From: RUG11462 sp045539315
Lineage (GTDB): Bacteria > Bacillota > Clostridia > Oscillospirales > Acutalibacteraceae
Direction of reading: 5' to 3'
NCBI GenBank assembly: GCA_045539315.1
Contig: JAZQFC010000021.1
Span: 1 to 56,670, forward strand
Length of the DNA stretch: 56,670 nucleotides
In this document: positions 23,842 to 31,894 of the stretch, piece by piece
How positions within the stretch are numbered: the first letter of the stretch is position 1
Layout of the letters: every line of letters begins with the position of its first letter
The notes under the pieces: generated by a model
Seen by the model: the letters and a program-made list of their open reading frames with translations, nothing else
Told to the model about the DNA's origin: nothing
Databases searched by the model: none
Made by a program: the position numbers and the translations under genes

Positions 23842-23985
23842 TTAAAAATTAAACAATGAACTTTGAGTTGTTTAAGTTTCTTGTTTTTTATAACACTCGA
23901 TCCTTTTAAACTCGTCAGTGTTATCCGAAACTTCATTAATCAATTCTTGTTTTTTAAACGAGACAAAAATCATAGCTGTAGATTT
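23842..23985 (-). pseudogene. Decayed C-terminus of a NADAR-like antitoxin
   Basis: On the minus strand the frame reads KSTAMIFVSFKKQELINE, then DEFKRIECYKKQET, an in-frame TAA at 23872-23874, and TTQSSLFNF with its own stop at 23842-23844. This aligns with the end of the intact NADAR gene (RSVAIFVSLKKQGLINE, EEFKKIVRYNEEET, QGSLFDI). Differences at the DNA level are largely synonymous, as expected for a diverged coding sequence rather than chance. The 5' part is gone and no darT homologue is adjacent. Confidence 0.7.
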
Positions 23986-24009
23986 CCCTCTTTTGTGCAT
24001 AGCACCACA

Positions 24010-24159
24010 GGCTGCTATAAAGGAAATGAAGTAATCGGAAAAATCCGAGCATTTCAGTTCCAACTCAATCGGGAAAATGCTGAAGATTTCATTAAAGCAT
24101 TCCGCCCAAACCAGCGACTCCATTCCTTCGATGATATAACCGTTGAAGTGTGGATTTAA
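24010..24159 (+). pseudogene. Possible 3' remnant of an unidentified gene
   Basis: An open frame ends IRAFQFQLNRENAEDFIKAF ... DDITVEVWI just before a strong terminator, a natural-looking protein end. Its upstream continuation runs antisense through the NADAR remnant and has no start with a ribosome site, so only the last ~50 codons look genuine. I do not recognise the protein. Confidence 0.3.
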
Positions 24160-24178
24160 CTAATAAAATCAAGCATTT

Positions 24179-24215
24179 AGCCCACTACCCTAGAAATTCG
24201 GTAGTGGGCTTTTTT
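24179..24215 (+). terminator. Rho-independent terminator
   Basis: 11-bp perfect stem AGCCCACTACC / GGTAGTGGGCT with a 10-base loop and a T-run. Confidence 0.88.
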
Positions 24216-24362
24216 GTATGTTCGCACATTTGTTATAGCTCAAATTTTCTGCTAAAATGTACCCGTAAATAGATACAGAAAGCGAGGTGCAAAAATACCG
24301 CAAAATCGGGATAGCTTTGAGTGTAGTTTTCAAAAATTATACCGATTACGTATAGTGAATTT

Positions 24363-24566
24363 ATGAATAAGATAGCCGAATTTATTAAATTGGAGCGTAA
24401 AGCTGCCCATCTAACTCAAGAGCGGTTCGCAGAGCTCTCCGGAATTGGTCTACACGCCCTCCGTGACCTTGAACAAGGCAAGGACAACATCTCTCTCCAC
24501 AAAATCAACCAAGCACTTGCAATGTTCGATATGGAAGCCGTACCGGGACGAAAGTGGGAAGATTAA
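24363..24566 (+). CDS. HipB-like helix-turn-helix antitoxin/regulator, orphan
   Basis: 67 residues, XRE/Cro-type: LTQERFAELSGIGLHALRDLEQGKDNISLHKINQAL is the helix-turn-helix and the C-terminus AMFDMEAVPGRKW resembles HipB-type (y4mF) antitoxins. No hipA-like kinase follows; the next gene is a membrane protein. TATAC/GTATA half-sites at 24339-24355 just before the start could be its operator. No ribosome site is visible before the ATG, and its GC content is above its neighbours. Confidence 0.72.
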   Translation: MNKIAEFIKLERKAAHLTQERFAELSGIGLHALRDLEQGKDNISLHKINQALAMFDMEAVPGRKWED

Positions 24567-24626
24567 TACTAAAATTTACTTTTCAACGAAATTATGCTAT
24601 AATTAATAAAAAGGAAGGCGAATCTT

Positions 24627-25457
24627 ATGGGAAATAAAATCAAAAAAATGATTTCAAATATCATTTCTTCAATCATAAAATTTTTTCGTAGATTATTACT
24701 AATAATCAAAAATGCGTTCTGCAAAACCTATGATTATTTTAAGAATAAAAAGTTCTTTCTAATTGTTATTTTATACAACATATTATTTATGTGTTCTACA
24801 GTGGTTTTGTATTTTAAAACCACTAAAATATCTATTCCTTTTGTGATTGGCATCCCTTCGACCTCTATTTTAATTTTAATAGTATGGTATGCCAAAGAAC
24901 TTGTGCGTTGGTCAAACAGCAAAAATAATATAATCAAAAAAATCTTTTCTTCTTCAATGGAGATAGTAGGTTGTTTTCTGCCTGTATTAAGTTTTTATAT
25001 TTCGTATAAATTTGCCGAACTATACTTTGAAGAAAATGTCGCTAAGTATGAAACATTTTTCTGGGTGTTCCTTATAGTATTTCAATTAGTATTTGTTGTT
25101 TTATATTGCTATGAATTAATAGATATCAACGAGCCTAAATATGATACCAAACATAAGATTCTAACTTTCTCATTTATAATAATTCATATAATACAGCTTT
25201 TTGCAAATATTTACTTATTGCTTCTTGCATTTAATCCTAATTCGTTGCAAATGATAACTGCCAATTCACCGTTTCATTTAGCTTTTGATATCACATATTT
25301 TAGTGCTATGACGTTTGTTGGTGGGGATACAAATCTTTCTCCATGTACACGATTAACGCAGTCCGTTGTCTTAGTAGAGTCTATAATTTTTACGATTTAT
25401 ATTTCTATAATAATTTTCAATTTTATCGCTTCAAAGACAGACAAGAAAGATACTTAA
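24627..25457 (+). CDS. Membrane protein with a K+-channel-like pore segment
   Basis: 276 residues with five or six membrane helices (about 44-63, 70-90, 108-130, 142-162, 178-204, 245-268). Near the C-terminus, FDITYFSAMTFVGGDTNLSP followed by a final helix has the layout of the pore helix, filter and inner helix of two-helix potassium channels. The filter TVGYGD is altered to TFVGGD. A lysine-rich amphipathic start precedes the helices. TATAAT and AAGGAAGG lie upstream. An ion-channel role is inferred; it could be a degenerate or regulatory relative. Confidence 0.6.
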   Translation: MGNKIKKMISNIISSIIKFFRRLLLIIKNAFCKTYDYFKNKKFFLIVILYNILFMCSTVVLYFKTTKISIPFVIGIPSTSILILIVWYAKELVRWSNSKNNIIKKIFSSSMEIVGCFLPVLSFYISYKFAELYFEENVAKYETFFWVFLIVFQLVFVVLYCYELIDINEPKYDTKHKILTFSFIIIHIIQLFANIYLLLLAFNPNSLQMITANSPFHLAFDITYFSAMTFVGGDTNLSPCTRLTQSVVLVESIIFTIYISIIIFNFIASKTDKKDT

Positions 25458-25543
25458 TGAAATTAATTGTGCGATTTTAAAATTCGTATAGTCGCAGTTT
25501 GTTTCTCCTTTTGCTAAACTTTAGGCATAAGGAGGTGCTGACT

Positions 25544-25843
25544 ATGGCACGATTTATAGAAGAATTTTATTACGGAAATATTGATCCACAGGCACGCAGT
25601 ACAAAGCAAAATAAGACGGTGCAAAAGCAAATGGAAGTGCTGATGAAGACAGAAGATTTGCTCATAAACGCTTTGACAGACGAGCCGAAGAAATGGTTTC
25701 TTGACTTCTCAAATGCGTGGAGTGTCGTCAACGGTGAATCAAATCTTGACAGTTTTATTATGGGGTTTCGCCTTGGTGCCAACTTCGCTTACGATGCTTT
25801 TATCTCAACCAAAACGCCCTTTGAGGACTTGTTAAAAGAATAA
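25544..25843 (+). CDS. DUF6809-like small protein
   Basis: 99 residues: ARFIEEFYYGNIDPQARSTK at the N-terminus (the E-x-[FL]-Y-x-G-N-[IL]-x-P pattern of DUF6809), then helices with LDSFIMGFRLGANFAYDAF near the C-terminus. These proteins are frequent in Clostridia mobile DNA and phages, with no assigned function. ATG 25544 is chosen because ATAAGGAGGTG lies 8 bases upstream; an earlier in-frame start at 25499 has no such site. Confidence 0.8.
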   Translation: MARFIEEFYYGNIDPQARSTKQNKTVQKQMEVLMKTEDLLINALTDEPKKWFLDFSNAWSVVNGESNLDSFIMGFRLGANFAYDAFISTKTPFEDLLKE

Positions 25844-25855
25844 AATCAATTCAAA

Positions 25856-25902
25856 AAGCACAGCAGATAGGATGAAAACTCTGTCCGCTGTGCTTCTTTT
25901 TT
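25856..25902 (+). terminator. Terminator after the DUF6809-like gene
   Basis: Stem AAGCACAGC (25856-25864) / GCTGTGCTT (25887-25895) with an internal imperfect extension and a T-run. Confidence 0.8.
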
Positions 25903-26033
25903 GTTTGGGCGAAAAGATCTGTATCATCTTAGCGAGCAGACTGTTTGTACTCCTGTTGTCGCAAAACAGTACTCGTTAGGGACACCCTAATACCCGTATG
26001 CAATTTTCAAAATCGCACATTCGCAAAAACAAG

Positions 26034-26066
26034 CCTCCTTTGGTACAATCAAAGCATCAAAGGAGG
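26034..26066 (+). promoter_or_regulatory. Hairpin that sequesters the tnpV ribosome site
   Basis: CCTCCTTTG (26034-26042) is perfectly complementary to CAAAGGAGG (26058-26066), which is the ribosome binding site 9 bases before the tnpV ATG. Folding of the mRNA would hide the site, and the following TTTTT could also make it a terminator. Confidence 0.65.
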
Positions 26067-26075
26067 TTTTTCTAT

Positions 26076-26447
26076 ATGAAAACATTATTCGAACAACACG
26101 GCGGCACTTACACGATGCAGGGGGACTACCGCCTACCAAACCTAATCGTCGAAGAAACAGACACCCGACCAATCGGTGTATGGGGACAGCGCAGACTGAA
26201 CTACTTAAAGCACCACCGCAAAGTCTTGTATTATAACCTGCTCACTTCCGGCACGCTCCAATCTCACCTCGCAAACATCGAAGAACAAGCACAAGAACGC
26301 TTTTATCAGCTTGGAAAAGAATACGCTGATAAAGAAGGTTTAACCGAGAAAATCAATACGACCGATAAAATGCTGTGGACTCAAAAAATGAACAATATGC
26401 GTGAAAGCATAATCGACACCGTCAATGCCGAAGTGGTATTCGTATGA
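26076..26447 (+). CDS. TnpV-like transposon protein
   Basis: 123 residues. MKTLFEQHGGTYTMQGDYRLPNL, GVWGQRRLNYLKHHRKVLYYNLLTSG and the C-terminal WTQKMNNMRESIID match the TnpV family, a small protein widespread in Tn916/Tn1549-type and related Clostridia elements without an established biochemical role. ATG 26076 is the start supported by AAAGGAGG. Its stop overlaps the next start (ATGA). Codon use is GC-richer than flanking genes, suggesting separate ancestry. Confidence 0.85.
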   Translation: MKTLFEQHGGTYTMQGDYRLPNLIVEETDTRPIGVWGQRRLNYLKHHRKVLYYNLLTSGTLQSHLANIEEQAQERFYQLGKEYADKEGLTEKINTTDKMLWTQKMNNMRESIIDTVNAEVVFV

Positions 26448-26593
26448 GAAAACGAAAATACTATCTATACCTAACCGAAGCAGAACACCTCCTTATCCTT
26501 CAATGTCTACTCAATTACCGCAACAAGCTAATAGCTCACGGAAAGTACACCGATGGTGTCGATGAACTCATAATCAAATACACCAAATCATAA
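26444..26593 (+). CDS. Small TnpV-associated protein
   Basis: 49 residues, MRKRKYYLYLTEAEHLLILQCL then NKLIAHGKYTDGVDELIIKY. It overlaps tnpV by 4 bases (ATGA), so translation is coupled. I recall similar short proteins beside tnpV in Clostridia elements; their role is unknown. A terminator follows immediately. Confidence 0.7.
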   Translation: MRKRKYYLYLTEAEHLLILQCLLNYRNKLIAHGKYTDGVDELIIKYTKS

Positions 26594-26625
26594 CAGGCAC
26601 GGGAGTCAACCTCTCGTGCCTGTTG
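26594..26625 (+). terminator. Terminator after tnpV unit
   Basis: 12-bp stem CAGGCACGGGAG / CTCTCGTGCCTG (one G-T pair) with a TCAAC loop, then TTGT. It lies between convergent units. Confidence 0.75.
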
Positions 26626-26641
26626 TCATTAATCTGTTACT

Positions 26642-27568
26642 TTATAGTCCATTTTTACTCTCAGCTGTTTCTGTATCTGAATCTATTTTTTCTTCAACAA
26701 ACTTGTATTCCTTACTTACCAATGCATTCGGATTCTTTCTATCTTTTCCTTTTGGATATGGACGTACATAAGTGATTCTTCCATCTGGGAGTGTTCGTGG
26801 GTGTCCTCTTACACCCCAAACTGGAAGCGTATACTTCCTCCCTGATCCAGTTGATTCATATTTTATTTCGTTTCCATCTGCGTCTATGGGAATGATTCGC
26901 TTAATTAAAACAGGCCTCGTTTCCTGATGCAACTCCATCTCCTGCGCAGCTGTGATAGGACCACGTTGTTCAATAATACGAAATTCTTCTGGACGATTAA
27001 TAACTTCATATTGTAACCCAACCCAAAAGTTACCTAACCAATAAGCTAATTTTGCAAGATCATCAAATGTGTAATAATCCAAAGCTTTCTCACTAATTGC
27101 TATCGGAAGAATATACGAGTTTTCATCTTCGCCTATTTCAATAACCGCAGTTTCCATTTCTGCCCCAAATTCTTTATCGACATAGCATATAGTAATTGCA
27201 CAATAAACAGATTTATCTATATACTTGTATCTTGCAAATAAACCATATGTATCTGCAGTTGCACGAAGGTGTTTTATACTGCTCAAAAGTCCGCCTATTT
27301 GAGTATCTGGATTTATCTCACCAAATATATTCAGTTCAAATTCCATCATCGAAACGGGTTGGGAGAAAAAGCTATGATTGCGACCAATAAATGCAATTTT
27401 ATCCGCTGCTGAGTCCTTCATATTAAAATAATCAGCAGGAAGGTTAAAGTTTTGCTGTTTTCCGTGAACATTAACTTCTGTGAAATCAAATCTTTCTTGT
27501 ATGCATTGTGTCCAATACCACTCAACTTCTTTCGATGATGACGGTAATTTATTTTTGCTAAAATTCAT
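26642..27568 (-). CDS. Unknown protein at the end of the defence operon
   Basis: 308 residues, no membrane segment. I do not recognise the family. The body contains two alpha/beta halves. The C-terminus has VWGVRGHPRTLPDGRITYVRPYPKG, a basic R-G-H-x-R ... V-x-P-Y-x-K-G pattern that I associate with mobile-element proteins but cannot assign. GAATAGGAG precedes the ATG. It lies 94 bases after hamB on the same strand and could be a third component or a passenger. Confidence 0.65.
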   Translation of the reverse strand: MNFSKNKLPSSSKEVEWYWTQCIQERFDFTEVNVHGKQQNFNLPADYFNMKDSAADKIAFIGRNHSFFSQPVSMMEFELNIFGEINPDTQIGGLLSSIKHLRATADTYGLFARYKYIDKSVYCAITICYVDKEFGAEMETAVIEIGEDENSYILPIAISEKALDYYTFDDLAKLAYWLGNFWVGLQYEVINRPEEFRIIEQRGPITAAQEMELHQETRPVLIKRIIPIDADGNEIKYESTGSGRKYTLPVWGVRGHPRTLPDGRITYVRPYPKGKDRKNPNALVSKEYKFVEEKIDSDTETAESKNGL

Positions 27569-27662
27569 ATAGCAACTCCTATTCTTTGCTTCTCACATGG
27601 CTAACAACATCCACAATAAATATTCTGCCGAAAGGTAAGCTCTTGTCATATTTTTGCATTTA

Positions 27663-29912
27663 TTAAATTATATGAGAGATTTTACTATCAATGTATTGTT
27701 CGTAAGAATCAAAATCCTTCCTGCCGCTAGGGTCATCATAATAGTCTACTAGTTTGAATGGAACTCCATAATCGCTTAAAATCAATGCTTTTGAGCTAAA
27801 AGCATTGTATTCTAACTTTTGCAGCAAGGCAGTAATTCCTGAAACTTCATCAATGATTACTCCTTCTTTTTGAGCCATTACGTGCTGATAAATCAAGTTG
27901 AAAACACCAAGATATTTAACCAATTGATATTTGAAAACATTGTAAACCATATCTGCGGTATTTCGCATCGCATCATCATAGCGTGTTCCTTTGGTGTTAT
28001 ATTGTAGCAATCCAAAGAAACCGCCTTTCAAATAAAAGTGTACCTTCGCAGTTATAAGAGAAAAATCGCTGTCTTTGCATGTAGCATTTGCTAACTCCAA
28101 TAATTTGTCATCTCGAATAATTGGCTTCAAAATAGTAATTATTTCTTGGAAACCATTCCACGAAATCTGCATGTTATAATTGAGTCTTGATATTAATGCT
28201 TTTATTTCCGTTAACTGCATTGGTGTTAAAATCTGCATTCTATCATAAATTATTATTTTATCAGAGATGCTGACTGTTTTATATTGTTCAATAATTTCTC
28301 TTGGAATATTTCTTTTGCGGACTTCTTCAAATATTTTATCTTTTTTCTCATTATCGTCTTTTGATAAATACTTATCTGATGTGATTGTATAATCAACGTC
28401 TGTCTTTTTACTGTCGATATCATAGTTTTTATGTTGCAATTCATCTTCGTTGGAAGTCAAAACTTCCTCAAAATTATTGTCAACGATAATTACTCGACCG
28501 GAAAAGTGTTGCAAGAATCTTCCGGCTCTTCCGGCAATATTTTTGGCATCAAAAGGCTTAAGGTTTTTTCTACCTTTTTTATTCGATGTTATAATAATAT
28601 TTTTTGCCGAAGTATTAACGCCCTCAGTAATAGTAGTGGTAGATATCAGATAAAGAAGAATCCCTCTATTAAACAAATTGATAATTTCTTTCTGTATGTA
28701 TTTGGGAACAAGACCGTGATGGATACCAATTCCATACTTTAAAGCCTTAACGATAATCCACTCTGCACTATATGTCTTTTCAAGATGTTCCACAAACATT
28801 CTATAAACAGGATCATCTGATTCAAAATGTATTTCCTTTTGATCAAGTCTAGAAATAATCTCTTTTGCGTATCGTTCTGTGCCTGACTTGTAATTGTTAT
28901 AGATTATTGTGTTCTCTTTTGGATTAGTGAGTCTTACGGCAATATCACACACTTTGGAATATTTTGAATTTTCATCTAATTCAATTTGTATACCATCAAT
29001 ATTATATTCTTTCTTCCCTTTTATATCGGTTATTGTTTTATTTACGATTTCAATATTGTTGTAATTAATTACAGTAAAATTATTATCTTCAACAAAATTG
29101 GCAAAGGAGGTTTTATTTGCCATATTCATATATGGACCTGCCAGGAGCAAATCTTTGGATTTTTTACATGCATAAGACAACGCTACCCGATAAGCAACGT
29201 CTCGCTCGTTTTCTCCGGTAGTTTCTTTATCAATTATAAATTCATTGTCTATCTTGTATATTTCATCGATAAAAACAAAATCAAATTGTTGGGATTCATG
29301 TTTATCAGTGAAAGATAAGAATCGTTCAGGAGTAAATATCCATATGTTTTTCTCGGCTACTTCATCATCTTCACTTAAAGTATGAATTCTATAGTCATTA
29401 AAGGTATTAGATAGGCTGGAAAGTAGTTTTTCAAAATTTTCTGATAAGAGAGATATTGTAGGGAAAATTAAAACGACATTTTTGTATCGTATTTTTTTGA
29501 TAATTTCGTACACAATAAATGTTTTTCCGAATGAAGTCGGAGCAGACAAAATAAAACGATTATATTGATCTGCGACAAACATATCTAACACATTTTTCTG
29601 ATATCGATGCAGAATTTGTCCGCCCCGTGTAAGATTTGCTTCGTTATAATAAGACGCTAATGTTGAAAGCGATATTTCTCTTTTATCAGGGTAATTAGCA
29701 GAAAAGTCTCTTTCTAGTAATTTTACATACTGAGGAACACCTATACTATTAGAAAGATCCTGCAGAAAATCTATGTCTCCTGATGAGAGCTCTTGATTTT
29801 TCATATAATCAAAATAAGAGCAAACGCTTCTAATCATATCTGAAAGATCATTTTGCTCTTCAGCTAAGTAATAGTTTTTTATGATATCAATGGCTCTTTG
29901 TTGCTTATCCAT
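27663..29912 (-). CDS. hamB: Hachiman helicase HamB (Ski2-like DExH)
   Basis: In Hachiman defence the helicase HamB holds and controls the HamA nuclease until it meets damaged or phage DNA. 749 residues: motif I APTSFGKT (about 125), a DEIY Walker B box (VFIDEIYKID), TTTITEGVN (motif V region) and NIAGRAGR (motif VI). The C-terminal ~250 residues are helical. It overlaps hamA by 34 bases and has AAGGAG before its ATG, so the two are translationally coupled. The assignment rests on the HamA neighbour and helicase type. Confidence 0.87.
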   Translation of the reverse strand: MDKQQRAIDIIKNYYLAEEQNDLSDMIRSVCSYFDYMKNQELSSGDIDFLQDLSNSIGVPQYVKLLERDFSANYPDKREISLSTLASYYNEANLTRGGQILHRYQKNVLDMFVADQYNRFILSAPTSFGKTFIVYEIIKKIRYKNVVLIFPTISLLSENFEKLLSSLSNTFNDYRIHTLSEDDEVAEKNIWIFTPERFLSFTDKHESQQFDFVFIDEIYKIDNEFIIDKETTGENERDVAYRVALSYACKKSKDLLLAGPYMNMANKTSFANFVEDNNFTVINYNNIEIVNKTITDIKGKKEYNIDGIQIELDENSKYSKVCDIAVRLTNPKENTIIYNNYKSGTERYAKEIISRLDQKEIHFESDDPVYRMFVEHLEKTYSAEWIIVKALKYGIGIHHGLVPKYIQKEIINLFNRGILLYLISTTTITEGVNTSAKNIIITSNKKGRKNLKPFDAKNIAGRAGRFLQHFSGRVIIVDNNFEEVLTSNEDELQHKNYDIDSKKTDVDYTITSDKYLSKDDNEKKDKIFEEVRKRNIPREIIEQYKTVSISDKIIIYDRMQILTPMQLTEIKALISRLNYNMQISWNGFQEIITILKPIIRDDKLLELANATCKDSDFSLITAKVHFYLKGGFFGLLQYNTKGTRYDDAMRNTADMVYNVFKYQLVKYLGVFNLIYQHVMAQKEGVIIDEVSGITALLQKLEYNAFSSKALILSDYGVPFKLVDYYDDPSGRKDFDSYEQYIDSKISHII

Positions 29913-30796
29913 TCAATTACTTGCTCCTTAATCTTTTTTACATCATCAACTGGAAAAAACATAAAGAATACTTTTATTGGAAATGATGTGTTAATTGTAT
30001 ATTCCCCTGAATTAAATTGTTCTTCAATATAGTCAATACATTTTTTTACACCATCATAGTAATTACAGCGTTTAGGCTGTTGATATGCAATCATTATTGG
30101 GTAAACTAGTTCAGCGCTATTCTTTTCTAATTCATCCGCAATATTTATTAATACGCTTTTCTTCCAAGTCTGGGTAATAGGTGTGAGTTTATCAATAATA
30201 TCTCTACCATTTGATATGTTATGTTTTTCTTTAACAATTGCTAACACGTTATTGCTAAAGTAGCCTTCCGAAGTTGTTTTGGAAAAACCAGATAAAACCT
30301 CATCGATGGGCGCTTTGTAATCTTTTCTGAATTTTGCTTCTCCGAACCATAATTCTACTTTATCGTCATATTGAATTAAATGGTAAGCGTCAAACCCTTT
30401 AGGCTCTCCTTTTTCGAGAGGACTGTAAAAATACCCCTTTGAAATTAGCACGTCAGTAGAAAAAAGAATAGTTAACAATGAGTATAATAAAACCTCTCCA
30501 TAAAAACCATATCTCAATTTTGAAGTGTAATTAGCATCTTCATCAAATTTTAAGTTTTCAGCAATAGCTCGGCACAGTTCCTCATCCAAGTTGTTATAAT
30601 CTATATCAAATTCGCCTATGGCATATTCGACTATATTGTTATAGATAATTTGCGCAATAGAATCATCTGTGCTTTTGGTTAAGCAAAAATCCTCGGCAGT
30701 AGTATATTTAGTTTTACATATACCATATTCCGTGTTTGGCAAAGTACATTCAGTAAAAATCGAGTTTTTGATAAGGTTTTGTATGGAAGCTCTCAT
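29879..30796 (-). CDS. hamA: Hachiman nuclease HamA (DUF1837)
   Basis: HamA is a PD-(D/E)xK-type DNase effector. The 305-residue protein has the DUF1837 pattern: GFYGEVLLYSLL (about 115), KGFDAYHLI with the metal-binding Asp, then ELWFGEAKFRKDY with the E-x-K pair. All catalytic positions look intact. It stands directly upstream of and overlapping hamB, the order known for Hachiman. TAGGAGC precedes the ATG. It is 16 bases after the nuclease-like gene, so it appears to be expressed with the restriction-modification genes. Confidence 0.88.
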   Translation of the reverse strand: MRASIQNLIKNSIFTECTLPNTEYGICKTKYTTAEDFCLTKSTDDSIAQIIYNNIVEYAIGEFDIDYNNLDEELCRAIAENLKFDEDANYTSKLRYGFYGEVLLYSLLTILFSTDVLISKGYFYSPLEKGEPKGFDAYHLIQYDDKVELWFGEAKFRKDYKAPIDEVLSGFSKTTSEGYFSNNVLAIVKEKHNISNGRDIIDKLTPITQTWKKSVLINIADELEKNSAELVYPIMIAYQQPKRCNYYDGVKKCIDYIEEQFNSGEYTINTSFPIKVFFMFFPVDDVKKIKEQVIEWISNKEPLIS

Positions 30797-30812
30797 TTTT
30801 TATTGCTCCTAT

Positions 30813-31892
30813 TTAAAAACTTTCTGGTACTAAAGCCAGTTTATTAATTGACTCGTGAGCTCTGACGAGGGAGTCATAGACTGCTAAAACATCTTCAGAG
30901 TCCCAGGTGCGGAGAGATTTTTCATCAATAACACCTGCGCTTTCGCTGATGATTTTTGCGAGCTGTTCTTCATCAGCAACGGCGACAACAGCTTGTACGG
31001 CTGCATTACTCTGTGCTTTCTTGAGGTTAAGAATAAGGCTATCGATTGAACCCTTAGACTGTACCTCAAACACATAGATAGCCTTACCCATATTTCCGAT
31101 TTTGGCTTCCCACACAGCATCTACAACTGCGCCGGTGGTAATCTTTACTTCGGAACGGCTATCGAATCCGAGAAGTTCACCAATTGCAACCAATTTTTCC
31201 TTGATCTCATCGTGGAGAGATTTTGAATCCTTTACGGTAACAGTTTTCTTAACTTCAGGGGTGGCAGGAGTATCTGAAGTTTTCTTTTCAGCAAGGGGGA
31301 GAATTTCATCCCACATAAAGTAATCTACTGCCAAAAGGTCGTAATTATCTGCACCGGCTTTTTGGAGTTCGGCGGCAATATCTTTTGCAATAGCGCAAAC
31401 TTCAGCATATTTCTTTCCGGTGTACTGATAGTTATATTTCGGCATATCAGGGATATCAAGATAGCCATAGCAAAGGATTGTTGTCTTATTAAAGATTACA
31501 TATTCCTGTGGGTTAGCGTATGTAAGCAATTCGCTAATGGTTGCAGGTCCCATACCCTTAATAGACTTTAAAAATATATCCCAGCGTTTTTCAATCGAGC
31601 TTGTACCATAGAGTAATTCAGCCAACTGCTTTTTGAGTGCATCAAAACCGTTGTCGGCGATGAGTTTGTCGACAACATATTTTTTATTACCCCAAATAAG
31701 CATAGACCAAAGCTTGCTGATATACTCTAAGAACTCTTCCTCAGCCATAGCAATAAGCTTGTCCTTGGTAAATGACTGATAATAGTCCTTGCGTTCCTTA
31801 CGTTCAGCCCAATTTTCTTCGTAATATGCTGCATTGGACTTCTTTTTCTTTGTAAATTCGGATATTGCCGAATTAAGTTTATCTATGTTCAT
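30813..31892 (-). CDS. Putative nuclease-like accessory protein of type I RM
   Basis: 359 residues. A helix-hairpin-helix-like segment IKGMGPATISELLTYANP (about 112-130) suggests DNA binding. The C-terminal part TGAVVDAVWEAKIGNMGKAIYVFEVQSKG has a D ... E-V-Q arrangement like a PD-(D/E)xK fold. ATG 31892 is chosen because GGAGGTG sits 6 bases upstream, whereas GTG 31898 overlaps that site. It starts 2 bases after the hsdR stop. I do not know a named family; a DNA-end or modification sensor is a guess. Confidence 0.72.
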   Translation of the reverse strand: MNIDKLNSAISEFTKKKKSNAAYYEENWAERKERKDYYQSFTKDKLIAMAEEEFLEYISKLWSMLIWGNKKYVVDKLIADNGFDALKKQLAELLYGTSSIEKRWDIFLKSIKGMGPATISELLTYANPQEYVIFNKTTILCYGYLDIPDMPKYNYQYTGKKYAEVCAIAKDIAAELQKAGADNYDLLAVDYFMWDEILPLAEKKTSDTPATPEVKKTVTVKDSKSLHDEIKEKLVAIGELLGFDSRSEVKITTGAVVDAVWEAKIGNMGKAIYVFEVQSKGSIDSLILNLKKAQSNAAVQAVVAVADEEQLAKIISESAGVIDEKSLRTWDSEDVLAVYDSLVRAHESINKLALVPESF

Positions 31893-31894
31893 TG

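Noticed and set aside
24339..24355. Full HipBA toxin-antitoxin system
   Set aside because: Only the HipB-like gene is present; the following gene is a membrane protein without kinase motifs.
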